64,000 nucleotides of DNA from VYDC01 sp963667515. GTDB taxonomy: Bacteria; Chloroflexota; Dehalococcoidia; UBA2979. Below the pieces are notes generated by a model. That model was given only the letters and a program-made list of their open reading frames with translations. It had not been told where the DNA came from and made no database searches. Shown here one piece after another: positions 45,340 to 53,750 of the stretch. The stretch lies in NCBI GenBank assembly GCA_963667515.2, contig CAXXXY010000006.1, forward strand, positions 682,001 through 746,000, in the 5' to 3' direction. Made by a program: the position numbers and the translations under genes. The stretch's first letter is position 1; each line of letters begins with the position of its first letter.

Positions 45340-45627
45340 ATGTGCAGCATGCGACGAGGACTGGTTGTCGGGACGATCGCCGCAATCGCGATGGGCGGCG
45401 CGCTCATGGCGATCGATGCGCACGACTTCGCACAGGAACCGCCGACTGATGCGGCGGACGGCGTCGCGACGGTGGCTGGACTGGGCAGCATCGCCATCCG
45501 GCTCGCGCTGCGCCGGGTGGACACCGCCGGCACCCTCCAGCTCATTCGAGTCGCGGCGGCCGGCATCGCCTTCGGGGCGATCGTCGTCGGCCTGGCGAGC
45601 GTGGTGTACGACCCCTTTGCCAACTGA
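45340..45627 (+). CDS. Small membrane protein
   Basis: 95 residues from ATG 45340, with a second ATG at 45349. Three hydrophobic segments: LVVGTIAAIAMGGALMAI, GVATVAGLGSIAIRLAL, IRVAAAGIAFGAIVVGLASV. No recognised family. Stands alone on the plus strand between an SRPBCC gene and IS481 copy 2. Confidence 0.6.
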   Translation: MCSMRRGLVVGTIAAIAMGGALMAIDAHDFAQEPPTDAADGVATVAGLGSIAIRLALRRVDTAGTLQLIRVAAAGIAFGAIVVGLASVVYDPFAN

Positions 45628-45691
45628 GCGCCGGCCTGGCGAGGGCGGGGCCCACGCGGCTGGCTCGCACGTGCTCGCGGACCGCGCTAGC

Positions 45692-46741
45692 TGTAGTTCC
45701 CACGTAGGTTGTTGACAGGATGAGGGGCCTCGCCCGCTGCTGTGTGTGACAGCACGGCAGTAGCGAGGAGAGGACACCCTCATGGCCCATCGTAACGCGC
45801 GGCTGACGCCGCTGACCCGACTCGAGCTCGTGCGGGAAGTGGACGCCGGCTGGCCCCAGGCTGAGGTCGCTCGCCACTTCCGCGTCTCCCGCCACACCGT
45901 TGCCAAGTGGCTGGGGCGCTTCCGGGCGGAGGGAGCGGCAGGGCTCGAGGACCGCAGCTCCGCCCCGCGCGCGCATCCCCGGCGCACGCCGCCCGAGCTG
46001 GAGCGACGCATCTGCGCCGTGCGACGCACGCAGGGATTCGGGCCGCATCGCATCCAGTGGGCGCTCGGGGTCGCCCGCTCCACGGTCTACGCCGTGCTGC
46101 GGCGCCGCGGCCTCAACCGGCTCGACCGCCTGCACCGCGTCACCCGGGAGCCGGTCCGCTACGAGCACGACGCCCCCGGCGACCTGCTGCATCTCGACGT
46201 GAAGAAGCTCGGGCGCGTCCCCGAGGGCGGCGGCAAGCGAATGGCGCCTGGCTTCGCCGAGACGCGCTCCGGGCCGCATTCGCGGCGTTCGCTGGGGCTG
46301 GAGTACCTACACGTCGCCGTCGACGACCACAGCCGTTACGCCTACGTCTCCGTCCTGCCCGACGAGCGTGGCGCGAGCTGCGCCGCCTTCCTCGAGCAGG
46401 CGCTCGCGGCCTTCCGCCGGCGTGGCGTGCGCGTGCGCCGGGTCCTGACCGACAACGCGAAGGCCTACACCGTCGCCCGCAGCTTCCACGGCGCCGCCGC
46501 TGCCGCAGACGTGCGGCTGTCGCACACACGGCCCTACCGCCCGCAGACGAACGGCAAAGCCGAGCGTTTCATCCAGATCCTGCAGAACGAGTGGGCCTAC
46601 GCCCGCCCCTACCGCTCCAACGCCGAGCGGCTGCGCCAGCTCCCACGCTGGCTCTACCGCTACAATCACCGCCGACCGCACGGCGGCGTCGGCGGGGCCG
46701 TCCCCGCCTCCCGCCTGTGAACAACCTTCCTGGGTAGTACA
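45692..46741 (+). mobile_element. IS481-family insertion sequence, copy 2
   Basis: 1050 bp with intact ends. Flanks are GCTAGC on the left and ACTAGC on the right, a one-base mismatch next to the right end, so this is not a clean 6-bp duplication. Its right side abuts the broken deazaflavin-type nitroreductase gene (46743 onward), whose missing C-terminus is not found to the left of the element. This suggests deletion or rearrangement here. One internal base (A in cacacAcgg) groups it with copy 3. Confidence 0.93.
45782..46720 (+). CDS. IS481-family transposase
   Basis: 312 residues, intact. Two HTH-like segments (PQAEVARHFRVSRHTVAKWL and GFGPHRIQWALGVARSTVYA) and a rve-type catalytic core with Asp139 (LLHLDVKK), Asp224 (LTDNAKAY) and Glu261 (NGKAERF). 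Full length for the family. Identical in arrangement to the copies at 58275 and 62689, and likely active. Confidence 0.95.
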   Translation: MAHRNARLTPLTRLELVREVDAGWPQAEVARHFRVSRHTVAKWLGRFRAEGAAGLEDRSSAPRAHPRRTPPELERRICAVRRTQGFGPHRIQWALGVARSTVYAVLRRRGLNRLDRLHRVTREPVRYEHDAPGDLLHLDVKKLGRVPEGGGKRMAPGFAETRSGPHSRRSLGLEYLHVAVDDHSRYAYVSVLPDERGASCAAFLEQALAAFRRRGVRVRRVLTDNAKAYTVARSFHGAAAAADVRLSHTRPYRPQTNGKAERFIQILQNEWAYARPYRSNAERLRQLPRWLYRYNHRRPHGGVGGAVPASRL

Positions 46742-46830
46742 ACTAGCTCAGGTTGGTCAACTCGGGAGGTGCTTCCTTCGTGCATCATCTCCGCAGACCC
46801 GCCCGCAAGCACGTGACCTGCCCCCGGTAT

Positions 46831-47667
46831 TCATACCACCTGCAGAGTTAGAGATTCCGCGTTCAGCACGGGCTTGCCCACCGCGACCTCGGGTGCCGGG
46901 GATCGGTATCCGAGCGATGAGTGCGGACGGATCTGGTTGTACTCGTTGCGCCACGTCTCGATCAGTACCTGGGCCTCGAACAGCGTGTCGAAGCGCTCGC
47001 CGTTCAGGTGCTCGTCGCGCAGCCGCCCGTTGAACGACTCGATGTAGCCGTTCTCCCACGGGCTGCCCGGCTCGATGAAGAGCGTCTCCACATCGACGCG
47101 CGCCAGCCACCGCCGCACCGCCCGCGCCGTGAACTCCGGCCCATTGTCCGAACGGATGTAGCTCGGCGGTCCGCGCCTGACGCAGAGCTCGGCCAGCACG
47201 GCGAGCACGTCCTGTGAGCTCAGCCGGCGGGCCACCTCGATCGCGAGACACTCCCGGGTGTACTCGTCGACCACCGTCAGCATCCGCAGCTTGCGCCCGT
47301 CGGCGGTGTGGTCGAGCACGAAGTCGTAGGCCCAGACATGGTTCGGGTGCTCGGCGCGCAGCCGCACGATCGAGCCATCCGCGAGCCACAGCCGGCCGCG
47401 CTTCGGCTGCTTCTGAGTTACGCGTAGCCCTTCCTGCCGCCAGAGCCGCTCCACCCGCTTGTGGTTCACCTGCCAGCCCTCGCGGTGCAGCAGGGCGGTG
47501 ATCCGCCGGTAGCCGTAGCGCCCGAAGCGGGTGGCCAGCGCCACGACGCGAGCGGTGAGCGCGGCCTCGTCGGCCGACTCCCGCGGGAGGTAGCGCTCGG
47601 TGGCACGGGCCTGCCCGACGACGGTGCAGGCCCGTCGTCCCGACACCGCAAACTGCTGCTGCATCAA
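46831..47667 (-). CDS. IS3-family transposase OrfB
   Basis: 278 residues from TTG 47667 (or ATG 47664). IS3 integrase core: WAYDFVLDHTADGRKLRM (first Asp), YIRSDNGPEF (second Asp), NGYIESFNGRLRDE (Glu), and RPHSSLGYRSPAPE. The N-terminal segment FAVSGRRACTVVGQARATER is typical of IS407-group OrfB. Its frame opens upstream of the OrfA stop, so OrfAB could arise by frameshifting, though independent starts are also possible. Confidence 0.9.
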   Translation of the reverse strand: MMQQQFAVSGRRACTVVGQARATERYLPRESADEAALTARVVALATRFGRYGYRRITALLHREGWQVNHKRVERLWRQEGLRVTQKQPKRGRLWLADGSIVRLRAEHPNHVWAYDFVLDHTADGRKLRMLTVVDEYTRECLAIEVARRLSSQDVLAVLAELCVRRGPPSYIRSDNGPEFTARAVRRWLARVDVETLFIEPGSPWENGYIESFNGRLRDEHLNGERFDTLFEAQVLIETWRNEYNQIRPHSSLGYRSPAPEVAVGKPVLNAESLTLQVV

Positions 47668-47696
47668 CGTGACCGCCCGGCGGCGCTTCGCCGGGC

Positions 47697-47981
47697 TCAG
47701 AAGTTTCCCCGGGAAAGCTCCCTGAGCATCGCGTTGTCGAGTGCCTGGTCCGCGACGATCTTCTTCAGCTGCGCGTTTTCGCGCTCGAGCTCCTTCAGGC
47801 GCTTCGCCTGGTCGACCTTCATGCCGCCGTACTCCCGCCGCCAGCGGTAGTAGGTCTGCTCGCTCACCCCCAGCTTGCGCACCACCTGTCCGACCGGCTG
47901 CCCCTGAGCGAGCCCCACCTCCGCCTCACGCAGCTTCCCGATGATCTCCTCGGCTCCGTACCGCTTCCGCTTGGCAACCAC
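47697..47981 (-). CDS. IS3-family transposase OrfA
   Basis: 94 residues from ATG 47981. HTH region: YGAEEIIGKLREAEVGLAQG and LGVSEQTYYRWRREYGG; then a leucine-zipper-like coiled coil (AKRLKELERENAQLKKIVAD). Standard IS3 OrfA size. Ends LRELSRGNF just before the OrfB frame. Confidence 0.92.
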   Translation of the reverse strand: MVAKRKRYGAEEIIGKLREAEVGLAQGQPVGQVVRKLGVSEQTYYRWRREYGGMKVDQAKRLKELERENAQLKKIVADQALDNAMLRELSRGNF

Positions 47982-48406
47982 CGCGCTCCCCCTTCCCCGA
48001 CCAGCGCAGCTCTCACTCTGCGACTGGATCGGTTCTCGGGGGGCAGGTCACACGTTCTTGACCCAATCGGACCTCGTCCCGTACGGGAGCGCGATCGCAA
48101 ATCCGTCATCGGTTCGCACGGCCTGGATTGGGGTCTCGTACGGAGCGCCAGACCTCCTGCCAACGTGGCGAACCACGGACGCGAACGCCCCCGGCTGCCC
48201 GGCCGTTCTCATCGACCGCCGGTTCCAGGTGACGCGGTTGATCCGTCGTATCGCATCCTGCACGGGGCGCAACTTGAAGCGCATCGAGACCACGAACGCC
48301 ACCAAGAGCACCGCGAGGGCAAGGAACAGGCCGCCAACACCAAACGCCACGGCTTGCCACATGACCGGCTCCTATCCTCGCGGCGTCGCGGTTGGGCCTC
48401 CTTGGC

Positions 48407-48441
48407 GAAGGCTCCCTCACGCGTCCGAGAGTGGCAAGTAG
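48407..48441 (-). promoter_or_regulatory. 35-bp upstream element shared with 45048-45082
   Basis: Same sequence as the element upstream of the SRPBCC gene (3 mismatches), here 45 bp upstream of the deazaflavin-type nitroreductase start. The 3' flanks of the two copies are unrelated, so this is not an extended gene duplication. Confidence 0.5.
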
Positions 48442-48538
48442 CAAGGTCCTACGGCGAGGGGGTCCCCGCTACGCAGGAGCCGGCGGCTCCACTGCATCTC
48501 GGTGCAGGCGACCGGGCGGCGCGGGCGATGAAGCACAG

Positions 48539-48558
48539 AACCCGCCTCTCGGCGGGTC
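48539..48558 (-). terminator. Hairpin after tmRNA
   Basis: On the minus strand: GACCCGCC-GAGA-GGCGGGTT, an 8-bp stem (one G-T pair) with a GNRA tetraloop, beginning 15 nt after the tmRNA CCA end. The tail (ctgtgcttc) is T-poor, so it is a terminator-like stem rather than a classic rho-independent site. Confidence 0.5.
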
Positions 48559-48572
48559 CTGGTTGGTCGGCT

Positions 48573-48922
48573 TGGTGGAGACGGGGGAGAGTTGAACTCC
48601 CCGTCCAGCGAGCGTCCGTCACGGATCTGCTACGGGTGTAGTCAGCGGAAAGTCTCGCCGGCGCGCCTCCGCTGACCAGGGGTGCGCCGGCCAGCCTCGG
48701 TGATCTTAGCGAGCGGCGCCCGAGGCGCACGCCGACCGCGCATCCCGACTTTTCGTCGCCTCACCGAGCCCGCCGGGAGTGGGCCCGGGTCAACGTCGCT
48801 ACCTAGGCAGCGAGAGCGAGTTGTGGTTCGCCAGTTACCTTTTTGCCACCTGCTTTACGAGGGTGATGGCACCTCGACCCGCAAACCGCGTCCGTTAGCC
48901 CCTGTCGATTCCTTTCGTCCCC
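48573..48922 (-). ncRNA. ssrA: tmRNA
   Basis: 350 nt. The 5' GGGGACG pairs with CGTCTCC before the 3' ACCA in a 7-bp acceptor stem (one G-U). A T-arm-like GTTCAACTC lies near the 3' end, and the 5' AATCGACAGGGGCTAA block is typical of tmRNA. The resume codon GGC is at 48832-48830, and the tag ORF reads GEPQLALAA then TAG at 48805-48803. The tag's LALAA end fits the ClpXP-type degron. smpB lies just upstream on the same strand, as in many genomes. Confidence 0.95.
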
Positions 48923-48962
48923 ACGAATGATGGTCGGGGCGGGCGTGCCGCTCCTGCATCCC

Positions 48963-48968
48963 ATGATA
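48963..48968 (-). promoter_or_regulatory. Candidate -10 box for ssrA
   Basis: TATCAT on the minus strand, about 40 nt upstream of the mature tmRNA 5' end, which would leave a short leader for RNase P to remove. No convincing -35 is seen in the GC-rich sequence before it. Confidence 0.3.
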
Positions 48969-49000
48969 GCGCACGAGCTCCCGGGCGCCGGCGCCGAGCG

Positions 49001-49507
49001 TCAGTGCGCGGGCTCGCGGGCGGAGTGGCGCAGCGCCCGCTGCATGGAGCGGTCGGCCTCGCGGCTGGCGATCGCCTGCCGCTTGTCGTAGGCGCGTCGG
49101 CCGCGCCCCAGGCCCAGCTCCACCTTGGCGCGGCCGCGCGCCAGGTAGAGGCGGAGCGCCACCAGCGTCGTGCGCGGGTTCTCGCCCAGCGTGCGCCGCA
49201 GCCGCTCGAGCTCCGCGCGGTGCAGCAGCAGCTTGCGCGGGCGCGTCGGCTCGTGGTTGTCGCGCGCGGGCAGGTAGGGGGCGATGTGCACGTTCTCCAG
49301 CCACAGCTCGCCGTCGCGGAGCCGCGCGTAGCCCTCCGAGATGTTGGCGTGACCCGAGCGGATCGACTTCATCTCCGAGCCGCGCAGCACGATGCCGGCC
49401 TCGTAGCGCGCCAGGATCTCGTAGTCGTAGGTGGCGCGGCGATTCTGGGCGATCGTGCCGCTCGTCGCATCGGCGGCACGCGGGCTCCCGCGCTTGCGCT
49501 TCGCCAC
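49001..49507 (-). CDS. smpB: SsrA-binding protein
   Basis: 168 residues from ATG 49507. SmpB core: IAQNRRATYDYEILARYEAG, IVLRGSEMKSIRSGHANISE, LYLARGRAKVELGLGRGRRA and YDKRQAIASREADRSMQRAL. A few extra residues at the N-terminus. Binds tmRNA and delivers it to stalled ribosomes. Adjacent, same-strand ssrA fits perfectly. Confidence 0.97.
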   Translation of the reverse strand: MAKRKRGSPRAADATSGTIAQNRRATYDYEILARYEAGIVLRGSEMKSIRSGHANISEGYARLRDGELWLENVHIAPYLPARDNHEPTRPRKLLLHRAELERLRRTLGENPRTTLVALRLYLARGRAKVELGLGRGRRAYDKRQAIASREADRSMQRALRHSAREPAH

Positions 49508-49711
49508 CTGCGGCCTCCGCTGCGGCCCCGCTCAGCAGTGCAGGGGGCTACGCCATCATTACATAACACCGCTGGACGCTCGGGTGCGGCGAGCAGGACG
49601 CGCGGCCTCGGGACAGCGTAGCGCAGCCCTCGCCCAGTGGCTTCCGTGGAAGCCCGCGGGGACGTGGCGCCCGCCGACGCCCGCACGGGCCACCGCGCGA
49701 GAGGAGGGCGG

Positions 49712-50974
49712 CTAGCCCGTGGGCGCGGCCACCAGCTGCGTGCGCAGGATGTCGATCGCGCGGTGGATGAAGACATCGCGCCGCTGCTCGATGTCCTCGG
49801 GCGTCAGCTCGACGGCGACGTCGGGGATCACGCCGATGCCCTCGATCTGGTTGCGGTCGGGCGAGAGGTAGCGCGCGATCGAGACGTAGATCGCGCCGCC
49901 GTCGGAGAGCTCGCGCACCGTGTTCACCGTGCCCTTGCCGAAGGAGCGCGTGCCCACCACCGTCGCGCGGCCGTGATCCTGCAGCGCCGCCGCCAGCAGC
50001 TCCGAGCCGGAGGCGGACTGCTCGTCCTGCACGATCACGATGGGGAGCTGCGTGATCTGCCCGGGCCGCGCCTCGGCGATGCGCTCGTTGCCGACGCGGT
50101 CGACCTGCACGACGATCAGGCCGTCGTCGAGGAAGAAGTCGGCGATCTGCACCGTCTCCGAGAGCAGGCCGCCGGGGTTGCCGCGCACGTCGAGGATGAT
50201 GCCGCGCGCGCCGTCCGCCTCCATGCCCTCGACCAGGTCGCGCAGCTCGTCGGGCGTGCGCTCGGTGAACTGGGCGATGCGAATGTAGCCGAGGTCGTCC
50301 ACCTCTTCGCCGTCGGCGTCGCGCAGGACGCCGCCCGGCGGGATGCGGCTGACGGAGTCCACCTCGATGCGGTCGCGCACGATGTCGACCGTCTCCTCGG
50401 TGCCGTCGGAGTGGCGGAGCGTGAGCGTCACCGTGGTGCCGCGCGGGCCGCGGATCTGCAGCACGGCCTGGTCGGTGGTCCAGCCGATCGCGGACTCGCC
50501 GTTGACCTCCAGCACCACGTCGCCGGGGCGCACGCCGGCCAGCTCGGCGGGGCTGTCGGTGAAGGGTTGGACGATCACGATCTCGTCGCCCTGGCGGGAG
50601 ACGGTGGCGCCGATGCCCTGGAAGGTGCCCGAGAGGTCGCTGCGCGAGATCGCGTAGGTGGTGGGGTCGATGTAGGTCGAGTGCGGGTCGTTGAGCGAGT
50701 TGAAGAGGCCGTTGATCGCGCCTTCGTAGAGCAGCTCCCCGTCGACGCGGTCGGGCTCCACGAAGTCGTCGCTGAGGATGCCGTAGATCTCCGCGAGCAC
50801 GTCGAAGTCGACGCCGGACGGACGCGACTCGGTGGCGGTTGAGGCGGCGATGTCGGCCGTGGTCGCGAGCTCGTCGTCCCCGCCGACGTCGAAGGCCACC
50901 GCCGCGAGGAAGCCGATCGCGACTAGCAGCACGCCGATCAAGGCCGAGATCCCGCCGACGAGGACGTTGCGCAC
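49712..50974 (-). CDS. S41-family C-terminal processing protease (CtpA-like)
   Basis: 420 residues from ATG 50974. An N-terminal hydrophobic anchor (ISALIGVLLVAIGFLAAVAF), then the PDZ domain (GIGATVSRQGDEIVIVQPFT, LAGVRPGDVVLEVNGES), then the S41 catalytic domain: RGNPGGLLSETVQIADFFLD, QDEQSASGSELLAAALQDH with the nucleophile Ser, and FGKGTVN with the Lys. Likely periplasmic or extracytoplasmic protein quality control. Standard length for CtpA-like proteases. Confidence 0.9.
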   Translation of the reverse strand: MRNVLVGGISALIGVLLVAIGFLAAVAFDVGGDDELATTADIAASTATESRPSGVDFDVLAEIYGILSDDFVEPDRVDGELLYEGAINGLFNSLNDPHSTYIDPTTYAISRSDLSGTFQGIGATVSRQGDEIVIVQPFTDSPAELAGVRPGDVVLEVNGESAIGWTTDQAVLQIRGPRGTTVTLTLRHSDGTEETVDIVRDRIEVDSVSRIPPGGVLRDADGEEVDDLGYIRIAQFTERTPDELRDLVEGMEADGARGIILDVRGNPGGLLSETVQIADFFLDDGLIVVQVDRVGNERIAEARPGQITQLPIVIVQDEQSASGSELLAAALQDHGRATVVGTRSFGKGTVNTVRELSDGGAIYVSIARYLSPDRNQIEGIGVIPDVAVELTPEDIEQRRDVFIHRAIDILRTQLVAAPTG

Positions 50975-51301
50975 CGTGGTGGAGGGGGCGCCGGAGGAGG
51001 CGGGGGGAGGGCTCTCGGGGGCGGAGGTGATGTCGGTCTCCCTCGACGATCGGGCTCGGGGAGCCCGTCCGGGCGCTCGCCGCCAGGGCGAGGCCGGCCT
51101 GCGTGCGACGGGGCGGCCCAGCCGACCCCCGGCGGTGCGTGGGAGCGCCGTGCATCCAGCTTATCACCCGCCGCGCCGCGCAAGCCCGCGGCGATTCCCT
51201 TAGGGCCCGCGCCGGGCACGCGAGCGGTCGGCTCGCTGTGCACCCACCCGCTACAGTCGCGGCAGGCCGCCGCTCCCAGGCGGCACCGAGAGGAGCGGCG
51301 G

Positions 51302-52675
51302 GTGCTCTCGCGGCCGTTCGTCGCCCTCGCCATCGCGATCTTCGGCGCCACCATGGGGCTGGGGATGGTCGTCCCCGTGCTGCCGCTCTATGCGCGCGAC
51401 CTGGGTGCCACGGGCGCCGAGATCGGGCTGACCTACTCGACCTTCGCCGCCACGCAGCTCGTCATCAGCCCGTTCGCGGGGCGCCTCGCCGACCGCTTCG
51501 GGCGGCGGCCGTTCCTGATCGCGGGCCTGCTCGCGTACGCGCTCGCGGCGCTCGGCTGGTACCTCACCAGCAGCATCGAGGCCACGCTCGCGCTGCGCGC
51601 GCTCTCCGGGATCGGCGCGGGGCTGCTCTTCTCCGTGGCGTTCGCCTACGTCGGCGAGCTCGCCCCGCGCGGCCAGGAGGGGCGCTACATGGGCACCTTC
51701 GGGCTCTTCGACTTCATCGGCTTCGGCGTCGGCCCGCTGATCGGCGGCGTGATCCGCGACGTGTGGGGGCTGGACGCCGTTTTCCTCTCGATGGCGGCGC
51801 TGATGGCGGGCGGCGCCGTGGCGATCGCGGTGCTGCTGCCGGCGCGGCCCCGCGCGACCGCGCCAGCGAGCGACGCGCCCACGAGCGACGCGCCCTCGAG
51901 CGATGCGAGGGCGGGCGGCGTTGCGGCGAGCGACGCGGCGGCGGCGCCCGAAGACACGCGCGCGCCGGCCCTCTCGGCGGAGGACGCCACGGCGGCGGCC
52001 GTCGCGGCGGCGGGGCGGCGCGGGCGCCCGATGCCGTGGGGCACGGTGCTGCGCGACCGCCAGATCCAGGCGCTGTTCGCCGCGGGCACCAGCTTCTCGC
52101 TCGCCTTCGGCACGGCGTTCCCCTTCGCCGCGGTCTACCTCGAGGACGAGATCGGCGCGTCGGCGACGCTGGTGGGCGTCGCCTTCGCGGCGCAGGAGTT
52201 CACCGGCGGAGCGCTGCAGCCGGCGACGGGCTGGCTGGCCGACCGCGTGAGCCGCCGCGCGATGGTCGTGGGCGGCGCCGTGCTCGTCGCGATCGGCTAC
52301 GTCGCCACCTCGTTCACCACGACGTACGTGGTGTTCCTGCTCGCCTTCGCCGTCGGCCCCGGCCTCGGCGGCGCCGCGAGCCGCGTCGCCACGCAGGCGC
52401 TGAACGTCGAGGTCGGCCGCCGCGTCGGGCTCGCGACGGCGATGGGCCTCGCGTCGGCCTCGTTCGCGTTCGGCATCCTCGTCGGCTCGCTGCTCGGCGG
52501 CGCCGTCGTCGAGCTCGTCGGCACCGCCGGCGCTCTGCGCGCCGCCGCCGTGGCCTCGCTCCTCGGCGCGCTGCTCTTCGCGCTGCGCTCCGGCGACGCG
52601 CCGCGCGGCGCAGCAGCACCCGGTGCCGTCCCCGCGGCCCCCCTCGACGCCGACTCCCGCACCGACCTCACATAA
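51302..52675 (+). CDS. MFS transporter
   Basis: 457 residues from GTG 51302, with RBS gagaggagcgg. Twelve helices in two halves; the loop motif RLADRFGRRPFLI between helices 2 and 3 is diagnostic. A long Ala/Ser/Asp linker (residues about 180-240) separates the halves. The second half includes GWLADRVSRRAMVVG. Related to multidrug or sugar exporters; substrate unknown. Confidence 0.88.
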   Translation: MLSRPFVALAIAIFGATMGLGMVVPVLPLYARDLGATGAEIGLTYSTFAATQLVISPFAGRLADRFGRRPFLIAGLLAYALAALGWYLTSSIEATLALRALSGIGAGLLFSVAFAYVGELAPRGQEGRYMGTFGLFDFIGFGVGPLIGGVIRDVWGLDAVFLSMAALMAGGAVAIAVLLPARPRATAPASDAPTSDAPSSDARAGGVAASDAAAAPEDTRAPALSAEDATAAAVAAAGRRGRPMPWGTVLRDRQIQALFAAGTSFSLAFGTAFPFAAVYLEDEIGASATLVGVAFAAQEFTGGALQPATGWLADRVSRRAMVVGGAVLVAIGYVATSFTTTYVVFLLAFAVGPGLGGAASRVATQALNVEVGRRVGLATAMGLASASFAFGILVGSLLGGAVVELVGTAGALRAAAVASLLGALLFALRSGDAPRGAAAPGAVPAAPLDADSRTDLT

Positions 52676-52881
52676 GACCGGTCGGCGTGCCGTCCCAGGA
52701 GACGACCCGCCGAGCTGACGTTCAATCAAACGCGCCCATCTCGCCCACTCGACGTAAGGAGAATAGTGCGACAGGGCGACGGGCCTCGTGCGGCTACGGA
52801 CGGCGCCGCTCACCCGCGGTGATGAGGGCTCGCGGATGCCGTCGACCGATGGCGGCAATAACGCCCGTGGGCTGCGGCGCG

Positions 52882-53595
52882 CTACTCGACACCGTGGACC
52901 GTAGCCAAGAATGCCCGGAAGGCGCCCTCGAGCTGGCGGTGCTCGCCGCGCGCGGTTGCAGCCACGAAGCGCACCCAGCATCCGCTGGGGCCCGGAACGA
53001 CAAGCTGTAGTGACGAAACCGCCGGCAGACCTTGAGCCGCAAGGCTCAGCGCGAAGACGACGTACTCGCGGCCGTCGACAGTCGCAGGTGCCCGCTCCTC
53101 GTAGTCGCGATAGCGGCGCACCTGGCCGCGCACATACGCATCGGCGTTCTCGGGTTTGAGGGTCCTCGTCGAGCTGCACGTGCGCCGCGAACGTATCTCC
53201 CAGCCCTCTCCATCAATCAGATGCTCATCGACTCCGAACCGGTCCGCCGCAAAGACTGCCCGCAGGAGGTCGACTTCCTCGTCTGAGGAGAGAAGGTCTG
53301 ACTGCTCCGGCGTGAAGTCCCCACCAACACGGGGCAGCGGCTCAGGCGCGTCGAGGGCTTCCTCCCAGCGCTCCCTCTCGGCTTGTGCCGACGCGTCGAG
53401 GATCTCCTCCAAGCGCTCTCTCTCGGCTTGTACCGACGCGTTGAGCTGTGCCCGAATGGCGAGGAGCTCCCAGCTCGGCGGATGGGCGGCCCGGTAGCCG
53501 GTACCCTCGAACTCCACCCACTCGGGGTCGCCGCCTCCGCACGCGCTGGCGGCGGCTGCGAGCAGTACCCCGAACGCGACCATGACACGCAGCAT
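52882..53595 (-). CDS. Putative lipoprotein
   Basis: 237 residues from ATG 53595. The signal peptide ends in LLAAAASAC (Cys19), then GGGDPEWVEFEGTGYRAAHP. An internal coiled-coil-like duplication reads SVQAERERLEEILDA followed by SAQAERERWEEALDA (residues about 54-84). The C-terminal part (YVVFALSLAAQGLPAVSSLQ) is reminiscent of lipoproteins with LpqN/PsbP-like folds; I do not name the family. Divergent from the zinc-ribbon gene. Confidence 0.75.
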   Translation of the reverse strand: MLRVMVAFGVLLAAAASACGGGDPEWVEFEGTGYRAAHPPSWELLAIRAQLNASVQAERERLEEILDASAQAERERWEEALDAPEPLPRVGGDFTPEQSDLLSSDEEVDLLRAVFAADRFGVDEHLIDGEGWEIRSRRTCSSTRTLKPENADAYVRGQVRRYRDYEERAPATVDGREYVVFALSLAAQGLPAVSSLQLVVPGPSGCWVRFVAATARGEHRQLEGAFRAFLATVHGVE

Positions 53596-53712
53596 GTCGA
53601 TACCCTACCGCCCGAGCGTTGCGACGCGACCCGCCGCCCACCGCCGCGGATGCCGGCGTGACCCCGATCACGCTGACCGCCCGAATCGCGCCCGAGACCT
53701 GCGGCCGAGGCG

Positions 53713-53740
53713 TTGACACCCTACCCCCCTGTGGTATATT
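53713..53740 (+). promoter_or_regulatory. Sigma-70-type promoter
   Basis: TTGACA at 53713-53718, spacer of 16 bases, TATATT at 53735-53740. The strongest promoter match I found in the window. It drives the zinc-ribbon gene whose ATG is at 53793. A 19-bp palindrome lies just downstream. Confidence 0.75.
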
Positions 53741-53750
53741 CCCCGTGTCA

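Larger units (their letters stand above)
46814..48050 (-). mobile_element. IS3-family insertion sequence, IS407 group
   Basis: 1237 bp. Inverted repeats begin TGACCTGCCCCC on both ends (46814 inward and 48050 inward). The perfect 4-bp duplication CACG (46810-46813 and 48051-48054) matches IS407-group behaviour. Two reading frames, OrfA and OrfB, lie on the minus strand. It inserted into a deazaflavin-type nitroreductase gene, whose codons can be rejoined exactly. Confidence 0.93.
46743..48362 (-). pseudogene. Deazaflavin-dependent nitroreductase (Ddn-like), split by an IS3 element and truncated
   Basis: The 5' part from ATG 48362 has an N-terminal hydrophobic helix (WQAVAFGVGGLFLALAVLLV), then RRSGAPYETPIQAVRTDDGF and ALPYGTRSDWVKNV. 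The IS3 element interrupts after codon V, within a CACG duplication. On the other side the same frame resumes as LAGGSAEMMHEGSTSRVDQP, and removing the insertion gives the family motif WVKNVLAGG without a scar. The gene is lost after PEL at IS481 copy 2. F420H2-dependent nitroreductase/quinone-reductase family. Confidence 0.8.

Noticed and set aside
42395..45385. A 996-residue minus-strand reading frame
   Set aside because: It spans the aldo/keto reductase and SRPBCC genes in a wrong frame. Only its last 240 residues are the true end of the frameshifted oxidoreductase. The rest is Arg/Ala/Gly-rich shadow sequence.
45185..45627. Continuation of the nitroreductase gene to the left of IS481 copy 2
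   Set aside because: The frame carried on from PEL gives Ser/Pro/Arg-rich sequence with no family resemblance and runs antisense to the small membrane protein gene.
48682..48930. An 82-residue plus-strand frame opposite the tmRNA
   Set aside because: It lies entirely antisense to ssrA and has no protein features.
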